A stretch of 30,773 nucleotides of DNA from JAVKBW01 sp964352715. Its GTDB lineage: Bacteria; Pseudomonadota; Alphaproteobacteria; UBA8366; Aestuariispiraceae. Made by a program: the position numbers and the translations under genes. The notes beneath the pieces are model-generated. The model saw only the letters and a program-made list of their open reading frames with translations, did not search any database and was not told the DNA's origin. The stretch lies in NCBI GenBank assembly GCA_964352715.1, contig CAYGSU010000050.1, positions 1 to 30,773 on the forward strand. Reading direction: 5' to 3'. Position 1 is the stretch's first letter. Every line of letters begins with the position of its first letter. This document shows positions 1-7,554 of this stretch, in pieces.

Positions 1-20
1 GGCGGCCCCTCCGGAACGAC

Positions 21-45
21 AAAGCCCCGCACGAGGCGAGGCTTT
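21..45 (-). terminator. Probable terminator hairpin after the VPLPA-CTERM gene
   Basis: Positions 21-30 and 36-45 form a 10-bp stem with one mismatch around the loop ACGAG. The outer arms are AAAGCC and GGCTTT, so a short T stretch ends the stem on either strand. It lies about 30 bases past the stop of the minus-strand gene that ends at 77. The T tract is short, so termination strength is uncertain. Confidence 0.5.
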
Positions 46-76
46 GAAGATATTAGCTGATGTCGTTGTTGCTGTA

Positions 77-844
77 TCAGGCGGCAAGCATCCGCTTGCG
101 GCGCCAGGACAGTAATCCGAACCCGCTGAGAGCCATTGCCAGAAGCGGCAGGGCTGCCGGAACAGGCACAGCCGAAACCTCACCGACGAAGCTGGAAAGC
201 TTGAAGCGGTTATCACTGTTTTCCGGGCTGTCGAGCTGGTTGGCGAAGAAAATGTACTGGAAGGTTTCCGAGGTCGTGAACTCAAGCACCGGAATGGCCG
301 TATCACCCGGGCTTGCCGCGAGAAGGTTCGACGTGCTGGCGGTCAGAGCGTCAAAAACGGCGCCGAATGCGGTGCCGCTCGCCAGAAAGTCTTCATCCGC
401 TGAGTTATAGCCCCAGACCGAGAAGTTTTCGCTGACGCCGCTGGTGGTGAACGTGGCGCTTATCGGGTTCCACAGATTCGTCGGAAGCTTCATGACAAGC
501 ACTTCGAACGAGGTGTAGCTGTCGGTAAAAGGCGCGAGCGGGTGTGTGAGATCGCGAATTTCCTCTTCGCGCGACCACACGCCGATGCCGCCGTCAGTCC
601 AGCCAACCGACTGGTTCGCTGCACCCCAGCCCTGGCGTGAACCGGCATATTCGTAATCGAAACCGTAAAAGGTCGCCGTCTGGCCGGAGCCGCCGCCATC
701 TTCGGTAAAGCTCAACGTGCCGTTCGCATGCTTGGTGCCAAGCGTTCCCTGCGTTGTGGACGTGAAGCTGAAGGTCGACGACGCCATTGCGCCGGTTGCC
801 GAAAAAGCGATGACGATAGCTGCACTCAGAATTTTGGTAAGCAT
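77..844 (-). CDS. Secreted VPLPA-CTERM (PEP-CTERM-like) sorting-domain protein
   Basis: This 255-residue protein starts with a signal peptide (MLTKILSAAIVIAFSATGAMA) and ends with the tripartite sorting signal of the VPLPA-CTERM family: VPVPAALPLL, a hydrophobic segment, then the basic tail WRRKRMLAA. Such proteins are exported and are thought to be processed at the C-terminus by an exosortase/archaeosortase-type enzyme at the cell surface. The middle is rich in S, T and G and resembles no enzyme I recognise. An in-frame ATG lies further upstream at 877, but the ATG at 844 has GGAGA about nine bases before it and puts the signal peptide at the very start, so I chose it. The gene stands alone, and no exosortase gene is present here. 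Confidence 0.82.
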   Translation of the reverse strand: MLTKILSAAIVIAFSATGAMASSTFSFTSTTQGTLGTKHANGTLSFTEDGGGSGQTATFYGFDYEYAGSRQGWGAANQSVGWTDGGIGVWSREEEIRDLTHPLAPFTDSYTSFEVLVMKLPTNLWNPISATFTTSGVSENFSVWGYNSADEDFLASGTAFGAVFDALTASTSNLLAASPGDTAIPVLEFTTSETFQYIFFANQLDSPENSDNRFKLSSFVGEVSAVPVPAALPLLAMALSGFGLLSWRRKRMLAA

Positions 845-985
845 GTTATTCATTCTCCAATTCAGATGCCTTACCATACTCAGTTAATTAACCGGTGTGT
901 CACTGGGTGATCCGCATTGTTACATGACTGTTGATGAATGCTGCCCGAAGAGAGTCCATAGTCATAATGTGAACCGTCGTTGACG

Positions 986-1014
986 TAATTTTATAAAAGC
1001 TTTGCCCCGCAAAA
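986..1014 (-). terminator. Weak terminator after the SDR gene
   Basis: Read on the minus strand, TTTGC-GGG-GCAAA (1001-1013) forms a small perfect hairpin followed by a T/A-rich stretch (GCTTTTATAAAATT). It lies about 45 bases beyond the stop of the dehydrogenase gene at 1059. The stem is only five base pairs, so this is a candidate only. Confidence 0.35.
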
Positions 1015-1058
1015 GGCGCAACGGAATGGCCGGATATCAAAGCACGGAGGACCGGCTT

Positions 1059-1835
1059 CTACAGGTCGCCGGTATACGGTCCTGCCGTGACGCCGCCATC
1101 GATCATGTAAACCATGCCGTTTACATAGGTCGCTTCGTCGGAAGACAGATGCGCTACGGCATTCGCGACTTCTTCCGGTCGCGCCAGACGACCGATCGGC
1201 ACAACCTTTTCGTAGTATTCCCGTGTGCCGGCCGGAGCGCGTGAAAATATCTCGCTCGCCATTGGCGTATCCACAAATGTCGGACAAACGATATTGCACC
1301 GGATACCCTTGCTGCCGTAGTCGAGCGCCATGCAGCGCACCAGTCCGATGACGCCGTGTTTGGATGCGCAGTAGACGCCGTATCCGACACCGCCGGCCAC
1401 CCCGGCATCGGAACCGATGGCAACGAAGCTCCCGCCGCCCCGGGCCAGAAGATGCGGCATCGCGTGATGGGCCAGAAGAAAGGTTCCCTTCAGGTTCACG
1501 TCGATCACGAGGTCCCAGTCATCTTCCGTGATGTCGTGAAGGTATCCTTCCCGCGCGACGCCGGCTGCGGTAACGATTGTATCCAGACCGCCCCGGGAAG
1601 AGACGAAACCGGTAACGGCGCGCTTTACATTGTCGGATTTCGTGACATTGCATACCAGGCAATCGGCTTCACCGCCCTGATCGACGATCATTGTTCTTGT
1701 CTCGCGTAAACCGTCTTCATCGAGATCAAGAAGCCCGACAACCGCGCCGCGCCCGGAAAGCCGAAGGGCGATAGCGCGGCCGATACCGGATGCCGCCCCT
1801 GTTACAATTGCGAATTCCTGACGGGTTGCGTTCAT
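1059..1835 (-). CDS. Short-chain dehydrogenase/reductase (SDR), NAD-type
   Basis: This 258-residue classical SDR has the cofactor motif TGAASGIG at residues 12-19, catalytic Ser142, and the YxxxK pair Tyr155/Lys159 within YCASK. Asp37 at the end of the second beta strand (LLDLD) suggests NAD(H) rather than NADP(H). The usual NNAG motif reads TAAG here. The protein is soluble, of normal family length, and probably oxidises a secondary alcohol or reduces a ketone; the substrate cannot be read from sequence. AGAGGG precedes the ATG by seven bases. It lies 154 bases downstream of dddP on the same strand, so it may be cotranscribed and could handle a product of DMSP cleavage, but that is inference from position only. 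Confidence 0.85.
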   Translation of the reverse strand: MNATRQEFAIVTGAASGIGRAIALRLSGRGAVVGLLDLDEDGLRETRTMIVDQGGEADCLVCNVTKSDNVKRAVTGFVSSRGGLDTIVTAAGVAREGYLHDITEDDWDLVIDVNLKGTFLLAHHAMPHLLARGGGSFVAIGSDAGVAGGVGYGVYCASKHGVIGLVRCMALDYGSKGIRCNIVCPTFVDTPMASEIFSRAPAGTREYYEKVVPIGRLARPEEVANAVAHLSSDEATYVNGMVYMIDGGVTAGPYTGDL

Positions 1836-1989
1836 CGTGTGCCCTCTGCCTTTTTTGCCTGATCCATGTAATGCAGCTTGTCGCCTGCCGGTTGTTGCGC
1901 CAGCAGGATGTACAGCGCCAGCACCCGTCTATCAATATCAGCTGTCCGGTATGGCGACCTGACAGATCCTTCATTGACTTTGGTGGTTT

Positions 1990-3333
1990 TTAGCCGAGCA
2001 GTAGTGGATCAAACGGGCAGGCTGTCAGGTTCTCGACACCGGTTTCCGTGACCAGCACCTGATCTTCCAGCTTGATGCCGTCCGGGCCGCCGACCTCGCC
2101 AATATAGGCTTCGACACACAGCATCATGCCGGGTTCAAGCACTCCGTCGTAGCCGCGCTCTTCCCAGTCAACCGGATACTTGATCGCAGGATATTCATCG
2201 CACAAGCCGACACCGTGCATCTTCGACCCGTAGCGCTGCGGTATATAGATGTCCGGCAAGTGATGCCCCCCGAGACTGATCTCCTTGAACGTCATGCCCG
2301 GCTTGATGATGTCTGTATTGATCGTGATGTGTTCAAGCGCCACATCGTGCATTTTCCGCTGACGGTCGGTTGGTTTGCCGTCACCGATGAACCAGCTCCG
2401 GGAGATATCGGCGCACATGCCGTAACAGCCGATCAGGTCCGTATCGAATGACAGGATTTCATTGTTCTTCAGAAGGCGCGGCCCGGATTCCTGAAACCAC
2501 GGATTGGTGCGCTGGCCGGTAGAAAGGATGCGGGTCTCGATCCATTCGCCACCGCGCCGGATGTTCGAGGCGTGAAGCTCTGCCCAGATATCGTTCTCGC
2601 TCATGCCGGGCTGCGTTTTCTCCCGCATTTCGGCAATCGATGCTTCACAGGCATGCATCGCGCAGCGCATGGCCTTGATTTCGTCCGGTCCCTTGATGGC
2701 GCGCGTATGCTCCATCAGTTCCTCACCGTCCATGATCCGGATGTTCAGGGAATCGAGCGCCCGGAACCCCTCGATCTGGATCTTGTCAACGGCAAGGCGC
2801 CGGTTGTCGCCGCAGTGGTCCCGCAACAGATCGTTGATTTGATGGGCAAACAGATGCGCTTTTTCTTCGGTGCGCTTCCCTGTCGCGAAGTAGAAGAACG
2901 AGGCGCCTGTCCGCACTTCATCCACCATGTCACTGTATTCGGAAAAATAGCCATATCCGCCGTATTCCCACAGAACGATATTCCCGTCGGCGGTGACAAG
3001 GCAGGCCCGGAACGGATTATGCGTGTTCCAGACCTGCATGTTGGTCGTGTCGGTCGCATAGCGAATCGATAACGGGTCAAACAGCAGCACTCCGGCATAG
3101 CCCCGTTCTGCAATAGCCTTGATCAGCCTGTCCTTCCGGTACCGCCGCATCACCTGCAGATCGGGCGGATCGATCCCGGCCGTCGCCCATTCCATGAACG
3201 CACGCCGCGTCGGACCGATTTCCACCCGGTCTTCATAATCTGGCGTATTGTCCGGTTTCATCGGCGTTCCGGCAGGCGGGCGGCGGGCCGGATGAATTTT
3301 CGGGTTCGGAATTGAATGCGGGTCGTCTGGCAT
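1990..3333 (-). CDS. dddP: DMSP lyase DddP (M24 peptidase-fold)
   Basis: This 447-residue protein matches the DddP family in length and motif order. DddP is an iron-dependent lyase that splits dimethylsulfoniopropionate into dimethyl sulfide and acrylate, using a fold shared with aminopeptidase P and creatinase. Every key residue described for Roseobacter DddP is present with an offset of two: metal ligands Asp297, Asp299 (FDTDLIG), Asp309, His373, Glu408 and Glu423, with Tyr368 and the catalytic base Asp379 in RYGSKMHGVGLCDE. The N-terminal stretches IEIGPT-like, FDPLSIRYATDTTNMQ and WNTHNPFRA also fit DddP from memory. True prolidases of this fold lack the Asp379 context. A second possible start is Met25, but the full length matches the family. 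Cytoplasmic. An SDR gene follows, and a YeeE/YedE pair is divergent 267 bases away. Confidence 0.85.
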   Translation of the reverse strand: MPDDPHSIPNPKIHPARRPPAGTPMKPDNTPDYEDRVEIGPTRRAFMEWATAGIDPPDLQVMRRYRKDRLIKAIAERGYAGVLLFDPLSIRYATDTTNMQVWNTHNPFRACLVTADGNIVLWEYGGYGYFSEYSDMVDEVRTGASFFYFATGKRTEEKAHLFAHQINDLLRDHCGDNRRLAVDKIQIEGFRALDSLNIRIMDGEELMEHTRAIKGPDEIKAMRCAMHACEASIAEMREKTQPGMSENDIWAELHASNIRRGGEWIETRILSTGQRTNPWFQESGPRLLKNNEILSFDTDLIGCYGMCADISRSWFIGDGKPTDRQRKMHDVALEHITINTDIIKPGMTFKEISLGGHHLPDIYIPQRYGSKMHGVGLCDEYPAIKYPVDWEERGYDGVLEPGMMLCVEAYIGEVGGPDGIKLEDQVLVTETGVENLTACPFDPLLLG

Positions 3334-3600
3334 TGCCTAGGCTCTCGATCGGAGGAAATCCGGATTGTGCCGGCCCCGATGACGTTGATCTTGGGGCACC
3401 GTGATTTGGGCCCAGTAACACACAAAAAGCAATGGGTTCAGTCCGGCAATGCCTGGCGAATTGCCTGCACCCGGCACGCGGCTGGCGCCTGCGGTCAATT
3501 GTCACCTCCCTTGAACAGAAGGAGGGCAGAAACCGGGTGAGTTTCGGCGGCGTGTAGCCTAGAGTTCCGGTTCGAGTTTCAGTATTGCCGGAGACTGCAG

Positions 3601-4026
3601 ATGGAAAACTTTACACCGTATTCGGCGCTGGCGGGAGGTGCCCTCATCGGCGTTGCCGCGGTGCTGTTCATGACCCTGAATGGCCGAATTGCCGGTATCA
3701 GTGGCATTGTTGGCAATCTGACCGTGCCGACATCTGGTGATATCGCCTGGCGACTGGCTTTCACTGTCGGGCTTATCGCTGCACCGGCCTGCTATCTGCT
3801 TCTTGGCGGACAAATACCGCCGACCGTCTTCCAGGTATCGACGGGGCCGCTGATAGTCGCAGGCCTGCTTGTCGGCTTCGGAAGCCAGGTCGGGAATGGT
3901 TGCACCAGCGGTCATGGCGTTTGCGGTATGGCGCGTCTGTCAAAACGGTCGATTGCCGCAACGATGACATTCATGGTCACCGCAGCTGTGACCGTCTTCA
4001 TTGTTCGGCATGTGGTGGGAGGGTGA
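3601..4026 (+). CDS. YeeE/YedE-family membrane protein, first half-protein
   Basis: This 141-residue integral membrane protein has about four hydrophobic segments and carries the YeeE/YedE signature GNGCTSGHGVCG at residues 98-109, with Cys101 and Cys109. Full-length YeeE proteins import thiosulfate through conserved cysteines; half-length pairs like this one are common in Proteobacteria, often near sulfur genes, and are assumed to assemble together. GGAGA lies shortly before the ATG. The second half begins four bases after the stop. The transported species is inferred to be a small sulfur compound. Confidence 0.82.
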   Translation: MENFTPYSALAGGALIGVAAVLFMTLNGRIAGISGIVGNLTVPTSGDIAWRLAFTVGLIAAPACYLLLGGQIPPTVFQVSTGPLIVAGLLVGFGSQVGNGCTSGHGVCGMARLSKRSIAATMTFMVTAAVTVFIVRHVVGG

Positions 4027-4030
4027 ACCG

Positions 4031-4471
4031 ATGCATATTTTAACCTCCTTCATCGTCGGACTGATTTTCGGTCTTGGCCTGATCATCTCACAGATGATCA
4101 ACCCGGCCAAAGTCCTGGCGTTCCTCGATGTCGCCGGAGACTGGGACCCGAGCCTTGCCCTGGTCATGGGCGGTGCGTTGGCCGTGACGGCCATCGGCTA
4201 CAAGGTGCTGGACCGCCGACATAAACCGCTGTTCTCCGATATTTTCCAGAAGCCGGGCAGAAACGATCTCGATATCCGGTTGATCGGCGGCGCGTCCGTC
4301 TTCGGCGTCGGATGGGGTTTGGCGGGTCTGTGTCCCGGTCCGGCTCTGGTTGTGCTGAGCAGCGGCGCAACCGAGGCCCTTGTGTTCTGTGTGGCGATGA
4401 TCGCCGGTATGGCGGCGTATAAGTGGCTGGAGCGTTTGCAGGCGCGGTCAGCGCTTACCGAAGACGGCTAG
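4031..4471 (+). CDS. YeeE/YedE-family (DUF6691-like) membrane protein, second half-protein
   Basis: This 146-residue membrane protein is the partner of the preceding gene. It has the second family signature, GWGLAGLCPGPAL, with Cys101, and hydrophobic segments near residues 5-25, 40-58, 85-110 and 113-132. An in-frame TTG exists at 4001, but the ATG at 4031 has a strong GGGAGGG site seven bases upstream and follows the previous stop by four bases, so that start is preferred. Together the two genes would form one transport unit for thiosulfate, sulfide or a related species. The link to the divergent DMSP lyase is positional only. Confidence 0.8.
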   Translation: MHILTSFIVGLIFGLGLIISQMINPAKVLAFLDVAGDWDPSLALVMGGALAVTAIGYKVLDRRHKPLFSDIFQKPGRNDLDIRLIGGASVFGVGWGLAGLCPGPALVVLSSGATEALVFCVAMIAGMAAYKWLERLQARSALTEDG

Positions 4472-4527
4472 CGGCAACCTGTTCGTTCTGCGGTTTCGAG
4501 ACGGAAGCCGGAAGCGGTGCTGATGTA

Positions 4528-4543
4528 ATGTAAACAGTTACAC
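4528..4543. promoter_or_regulatory. Imperfect LacI-type operator (ATGTAAACAGTTACAC)
   Basis: It matches the perfect palindrome found at 4777 and 11459 at 13 of 16 positions, with one fully conserved half (ATGTAAAC). It lies 249 bases upstream of the perfect site, a spacing that could allow a repression loop by a tetrameric LacI-type protein. The regulator is presumably the one encoded at 10159-11202. Confidence 0.55.
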
Positions 4544-4690
4544 GGTTCTTTTTACGTTTGGTCTGAGTCGGGTATTTTGGATGTTGCCTCTTCAATTCGA
4601 AATTTTTATGCATGCAGCAGACTACGTACTGTAAATACTTGTTTTTTATCAATCACGTAGACTGAGCACGCATCGCCAGCTCTGGTATTG

Positions 4691-4719
4691 TTGACTTGAA
4701 AAATAATTAGTCGTATCGT
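4691..4719 (+). promoter_or_regulatory. Candidate sigma-70 promoter
   Basis: TTGACT at 4691-4696 is followed after 17 bases by TATCGT at 4714-4719, matching the consensus at five of six and four of six positions. It points toward the metallo-hydrolase gene and lies between the two operators. No experimental start is known. Confidence 0.35.
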
Positions 4720-4776
4720 TTTTTGTCCGCGAAATTTGGAATGATGTTATTATTCGTGTCGACTTTTCGTGTTGAA

Positions 4777-4792
4777 ATGTAAACGTTTACAT
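4777..4792. promoter_or_regulatory. Perfect LacI-type operator (ATGTAAACGTTTACAT)
   Basis: This is a perfect 16-bp palindrome with the CG centre typical of LacI/GalR-family operators. The identical 16 bases occur at 11459-11474, and a near copy lies in front of the lacI-type gene at 11247-11262. It lies 228 bases before the metallo-hydrolase start and probably controls the operon 5021-10120. Confidence 0.8.
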
Positions 4793-4802
4793 AATGAATG
4801 GA

Positions 4803-4876
4803 GATCGAGTTTCGGAATTTTGTCAGGTTGAAAAACCAGTCCGTCGGACGGTTTTCAGCTAGAGGGATCGAGTTTC
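4803..4876 (+). repeat. Short direct repeat GATCGAGTTTC, two copies
   Basis: The 11 bases GATCGAGTTTC occur at 4803-4813 and 4866-4876, 63 bases apart, just downstream of the operator. Both copies are followed by CGGAA or CCGGAA. They may be activator sites or chance. Confidence 0.4.
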
Positions 4877-5020
4877 CGGAACCACCCAGCAAGGGTTGGG
4901 CTTTGAACGTGCGGTGCCCTGTTACGCCTCGATGCTAAGCCATGTGGCGATGGGTGAAGACAATATGGCCTCAAGAGCACCCGACAAGCGGTGACCGGCC
5001 AAAGGGAGGAGGATTACTCG

Positions 5021-6067
5021 ATGATATTCTTTTGGGCGGAAACCCCCGACGGATGGGGCATTCCCGGCATCCATGGACCATGGCCCGAGGACGAACTCGA
5101 CGGCTATGTCCAAAGTGGTGTCTATCTGATCCGCGGCCAGGGCGAGAACATGCTGATTGATACCGGCAACTGGACCCTGCCGGAATTCAACAACGGCATG
5201 GGCGACTTTCTGATCAATCTTCTGGATAAGGAAAAGAACGATCTCAAATACATCGTTCTTACCCATTTCCACTACGATCACACCGGCAACGCCAAGATGC
5301 TGAAGGAACGCTATGGCGCGATGGTCGTATGCCACCCGGCCGACAAGCCGATCATTGAAGATCCTCTCATTGTAACCCGTGAAGAAAACATCACCCGGTT
5401 CGGCGTCACCCCGGAAGAAGTCGTGCGCGACTACAATCTGAAGGAGGGCGAGAGCCTGGGTCTTTCCGATCCGAGCATCATCGAGAAGTACTGGAACTTC
5501 CCGGTGGAGGTCGATGTCGAGGCCAATCATGGCGATATACTCGATGTCGGCGGTCTGAAGGTGGAAGTCATCCATTTGCCAGGGCACTGTCCGGGTCAGA
5601 TCGGTATCTGGAATCCGCATACAGGGTCGCTGTATTCCGCTGATCTGCTGCATTATCCCACCCCGCTTGGCCCGTCGCCCATCGGCGACGCCAAGGCGCA
5701 TTCGGAATCGATTCAGAAATGCCTCGACCTGAAGCCGCAACTGCTTCTCGAAGGTCATGGGCTGTCAGCCTATTCGGAAGACAGTTCCAAACGCAGGCTT
5801 CTGCACATGCAACAGCAGCAAAAGGACACGGCGGATCGAATCCGCTTCGTTCTGCACCGCGAAAAACGGCCGCTGACCACGCAGGATCTGGTGCCGGAAG
5901 TGCTGCCGGTGAAATCCGAACTCGATTACCCGGTCTCGACCGGCATCGGCGAACGCCGGTGCTATGCCGAATGCTGCATCCATACCCACCTCTTGTGGCT
6001 GATGGAGCAGGGCAAGGTGGCCCGCGTCGAGGAAAAGGGAAAAATCGCGTTTGAAAGCAGAGAGTAA
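5021..6067 (+). CDS. Metallo-beta-lactamase-fold hydrolase
   Basis: This 348-residue soluble protein has the full metal-binding set of the MBL superfamily: THFHYDH (His82, His84, Asp86, His87), His189 in LPGHCPG, Asp208 in YSADLL and His246 in LEGHG. It would bind two metal ions and hydrolyse an ester, lactone, thioester or similar bond. The last 90 residues form a helical C-terminal domain with six cysteines or histidines near ERRCYAECCIHTH (residues 311-323). A GTG at 4991 is in frame, but the ATG at 5021 follows a strong GGGAGGAGG site. It is the first gene of an operon with the importer 6129-10120, so it may open or activate the imported substrate, such as a lactone. The exact reaction is unknown. 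Confidence 0.8.
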   Translation: MIFFWAETPDGWGIPGIHGPWPEDELDGYVQSGVYLIRGQGENMLIDTGNWTLPEFNNGMGDFLINLLDKEKNDLKYIVLTHFHYDHTGNAKMLKERYGAMVVCHPADKPIIEDPLIVTREENITRFGVTPEEVVRDYNLKEGESLGLSDPSIIEKYWNFPVEVDVEANHGDILDVGGLKVEVIHLPGHCPGQIGIWNPHTGSLYSADLLHYPTPLGPSPIGDAKAHSESIQKCLDLKPQLLLEGHGLSAYSEDSSKRRLLHMQQQQKDTADRIRFVLHREKRPLTTQDLVPEVLPVKSELDYPVSTGIGERRCYAECCIHTHLLWLMEQGKVARVEEKGKIAFESRE

Positions 6068-6128
6068 ATTCAACAGCCGCGCGACGGAACAATACAGAAC
6101 AATAAAGCAACCTGGGAGGAACCAACAC

Positions 6129-7466
6129 ATGGCAAAGAAACTGAACCCGAGAGATTTTCCCGACTTCACGCAAAAGTCGGTTATTGATTCCCATATGGAA
6201 CGGCTGGATACGCATGGCGTGTCGCGACGTCAGTTTCTTGAACTGGCTACCTTCAGCGCGATTGCCGGCGCATCCGCGGCGGCTATGAACATACCCGGTC
6301 TCGCCGTGGCGGCGACGAACGGAAAAATGGCTCATCTGATGATGACGATGAGAATGGAATACACGAACAATGCCCAGACCGGCGCGGCGGGCGCGGCGAA
6401 TACGCTGGGCCTTTCGATCACATCGGCAGACGGGCAGTTCGATTCCGCGCGTCAGCTCAATCAGTTTGAACAGCAGATCGCCAGCGGCACGCAGGCAGTG
6501 ATGCTGCATGCGCCGGGCGGCGGATCGATCAAGCGAATCGCGCAGCTTGCGAATGAAAACAAGGTCTGGCTGACAAATACCTGGGGAACGCTGCCCTGGT
6601 TCACACCGTTCGATGCCGGCGAGTACTACACCATGTATGCCGTGCCGGAGGAGTTTTCAGCGCACCGTGACGTAACCATCGAAGTCTGCAAGGCGATCAT
6701 GGAAAAACACGGCGGCGGTAATGTCGTTGGCGTGACCGGGGTCGAAGGCAACTCGACGGACCTCATCCGCTCGCGCGGTCGCGACGAGGCTATATCGCAG
6801 TTTCCTGAAATCCAACTGGTGGGTGAATTACCCGGCAAGTGGAACCGGGAAGATTCGCAGAAAGCGATGGAAGACCTGATCTCCCGCCATGAAAACATTG
6901 TCGGCGTGATCGGGCAGAACGACGACGTTGCCGACGGCTGCATCGCCGCCTTGCGGGCTGCGGGGCTGCGGCCCGGCACCGATGTCTTCGTTTCCGGCGC
7001 GGACGGAACGACCCTGGGGGCGGAAATGATCCAGCAGGGAAGACTGCTTACAACCAGTGCCAACGTGCCCCAGTATATGGGTGCGCTTTTGACGACGCGG
7101 CTGTATGACGTCATGAACGGTTGGCAGCCCAAGGCGGCCGAACGGATGATGAACTGGCGATCGATTGCCATGACAAAAGAAAATGTCGGGCCATATCTTG
7201 AACGTTACGTCAACAATGGCGATGTCGAACCCTTCGACTACAAGAAAATGTCGAAGGTTCTGCATCCGGATGACTGGGACCCGCAGGCCGAACTCTTCCC
7301 GATGGATATCGATCTGGAATGGGGCGGTATCGACAAGCCGTCCGGCTGGAACTATCCGGAAGCCTATACCAAATCGCGAGAAAGCGGCGAAGCGGATGCG
7401 GTAAGGAAAATGTACGCAGATCACTACAAGATCGACTTCTTCGGCCCTTCGCCGATGAAGGCATAA
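6129..7466 (+). CDS. Tat-exported sugar-type ABC solute-binding protein (RbsB-like)
   Basis: This 445-residue periplasmic binding protein belongs to the type I ribose/LacI-fold family. It has a twin-arginine signal, SRRQFLEL at residues 32-39, preceded by an unusually long n-region and followed by a hydrophobic stretch ending near LAVAATNG. The fold is seen in DGQFDSARQLNQFEQQIA, GVTGVEGNSTD and VIGQNDDVADGCIAALRAAG. It is about 100 residues longer than RbsB; part of this is the signal region and part is a C-terminal tail (about 375-445) rich in W, P and D. The start at 6129 has GGGAGGA about ten bases before it. It delivers its ligand to the permease and ATPase encoded next. Confidence 0.85.
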   Translation: MAKKLNPRDFPDFTQKSVIDSHMERLDTHGVSRRQFLELATFSAIAGASAAAMNIPGLAVAATNGKMAHLMMTMRMEYTNNAQTGAAGAANTLGLSITSADGQFDSARQLNQFEQQIASGTQAVMLHAPGGGSIKRIAQLANENKVWLTNTWGTLPWFTPFDAGEYYTMYAVPEEFSAHRDVTIEVCKAIMEKHGGGNVVGVTGVEGNSTDLIRSRGRDEAISQFPEIQLVGELPGKWNREDSQKAMEDLISRHENIVGVIGQNDDVADGCIAALRAAGLRPGTDVFVSGADGTTLGAEMIQQGRLLTTSANVPQYMGALLTTRLYDVMNGWQPKAAERMMNWRSIAMTKENVGPYLERYVNNGDVEPFDYKKMSKVLHPDDWDPQAELFPMDIDLEWGGIDKPSGWNYPEAYTKSRESGEADAVRKMYADHYKIDFFGPSPMKA

Positions 7467-7481
7467 GGACATTGTTGCTGT

Positions 7482-7517
7482 CGGATGCGCGTCTCCCGGA
7501 ATGGCGGCGTGCATCCG
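7482..7517 (+). other. Intercistronic hairpin between binding protein and ATPase genes
   Basis: CGGATGC at 7482-7488 pairs perfectly with GCATCCG at 7511-7517 and is followed a few bases later by CATCTTTTCTTT. It lies in the 88-base gap between the binding-protein and ATPase genes. It may partly terminate transcription or protect the upstream mRNA, which would keep the binding protein in excess, as is usual in ABC operons. Confidence 0.4.
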
Positions 7518-7554
7518 CAGGGCATCTTTTCTTTGGGTCGCGAAGTAATCAGCG

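Larger units (their letters stand above)
4472..5020 (+). other. AT-rich control region upstream of the hydrolase/importer operon
   Basis: This 549-base stretch is clearly richer in A and T than the flanking genes and holds no convincing gene. It contains two LacI-type operators (4528-4543 and 4777-4792), a candidate promoter (4691-4719), an 11-base direct repeat (4803-4813 and 4866-4876) and a small dyad CCGTC-G-GACGG at 4841-4851 followed by TTTT. Confidence 0.7.

Noticed and set aside
1990..3333. Reading as Xaa-Pro dipeptidase or creatinase
   Set aside because: Length, the FDPLSIRYATDTTNMQ block and the Tyr368/Asp379 pair fit DddP better than peptidases of the same fold.
4841..4851. Small dyad CCGTC-G-GACGG followed by TTTT as a terminator
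   Set aside because: The arms are five bases with a one-base centre, too tight for a hairpin loop, and there is no gene just upstream to terminate.
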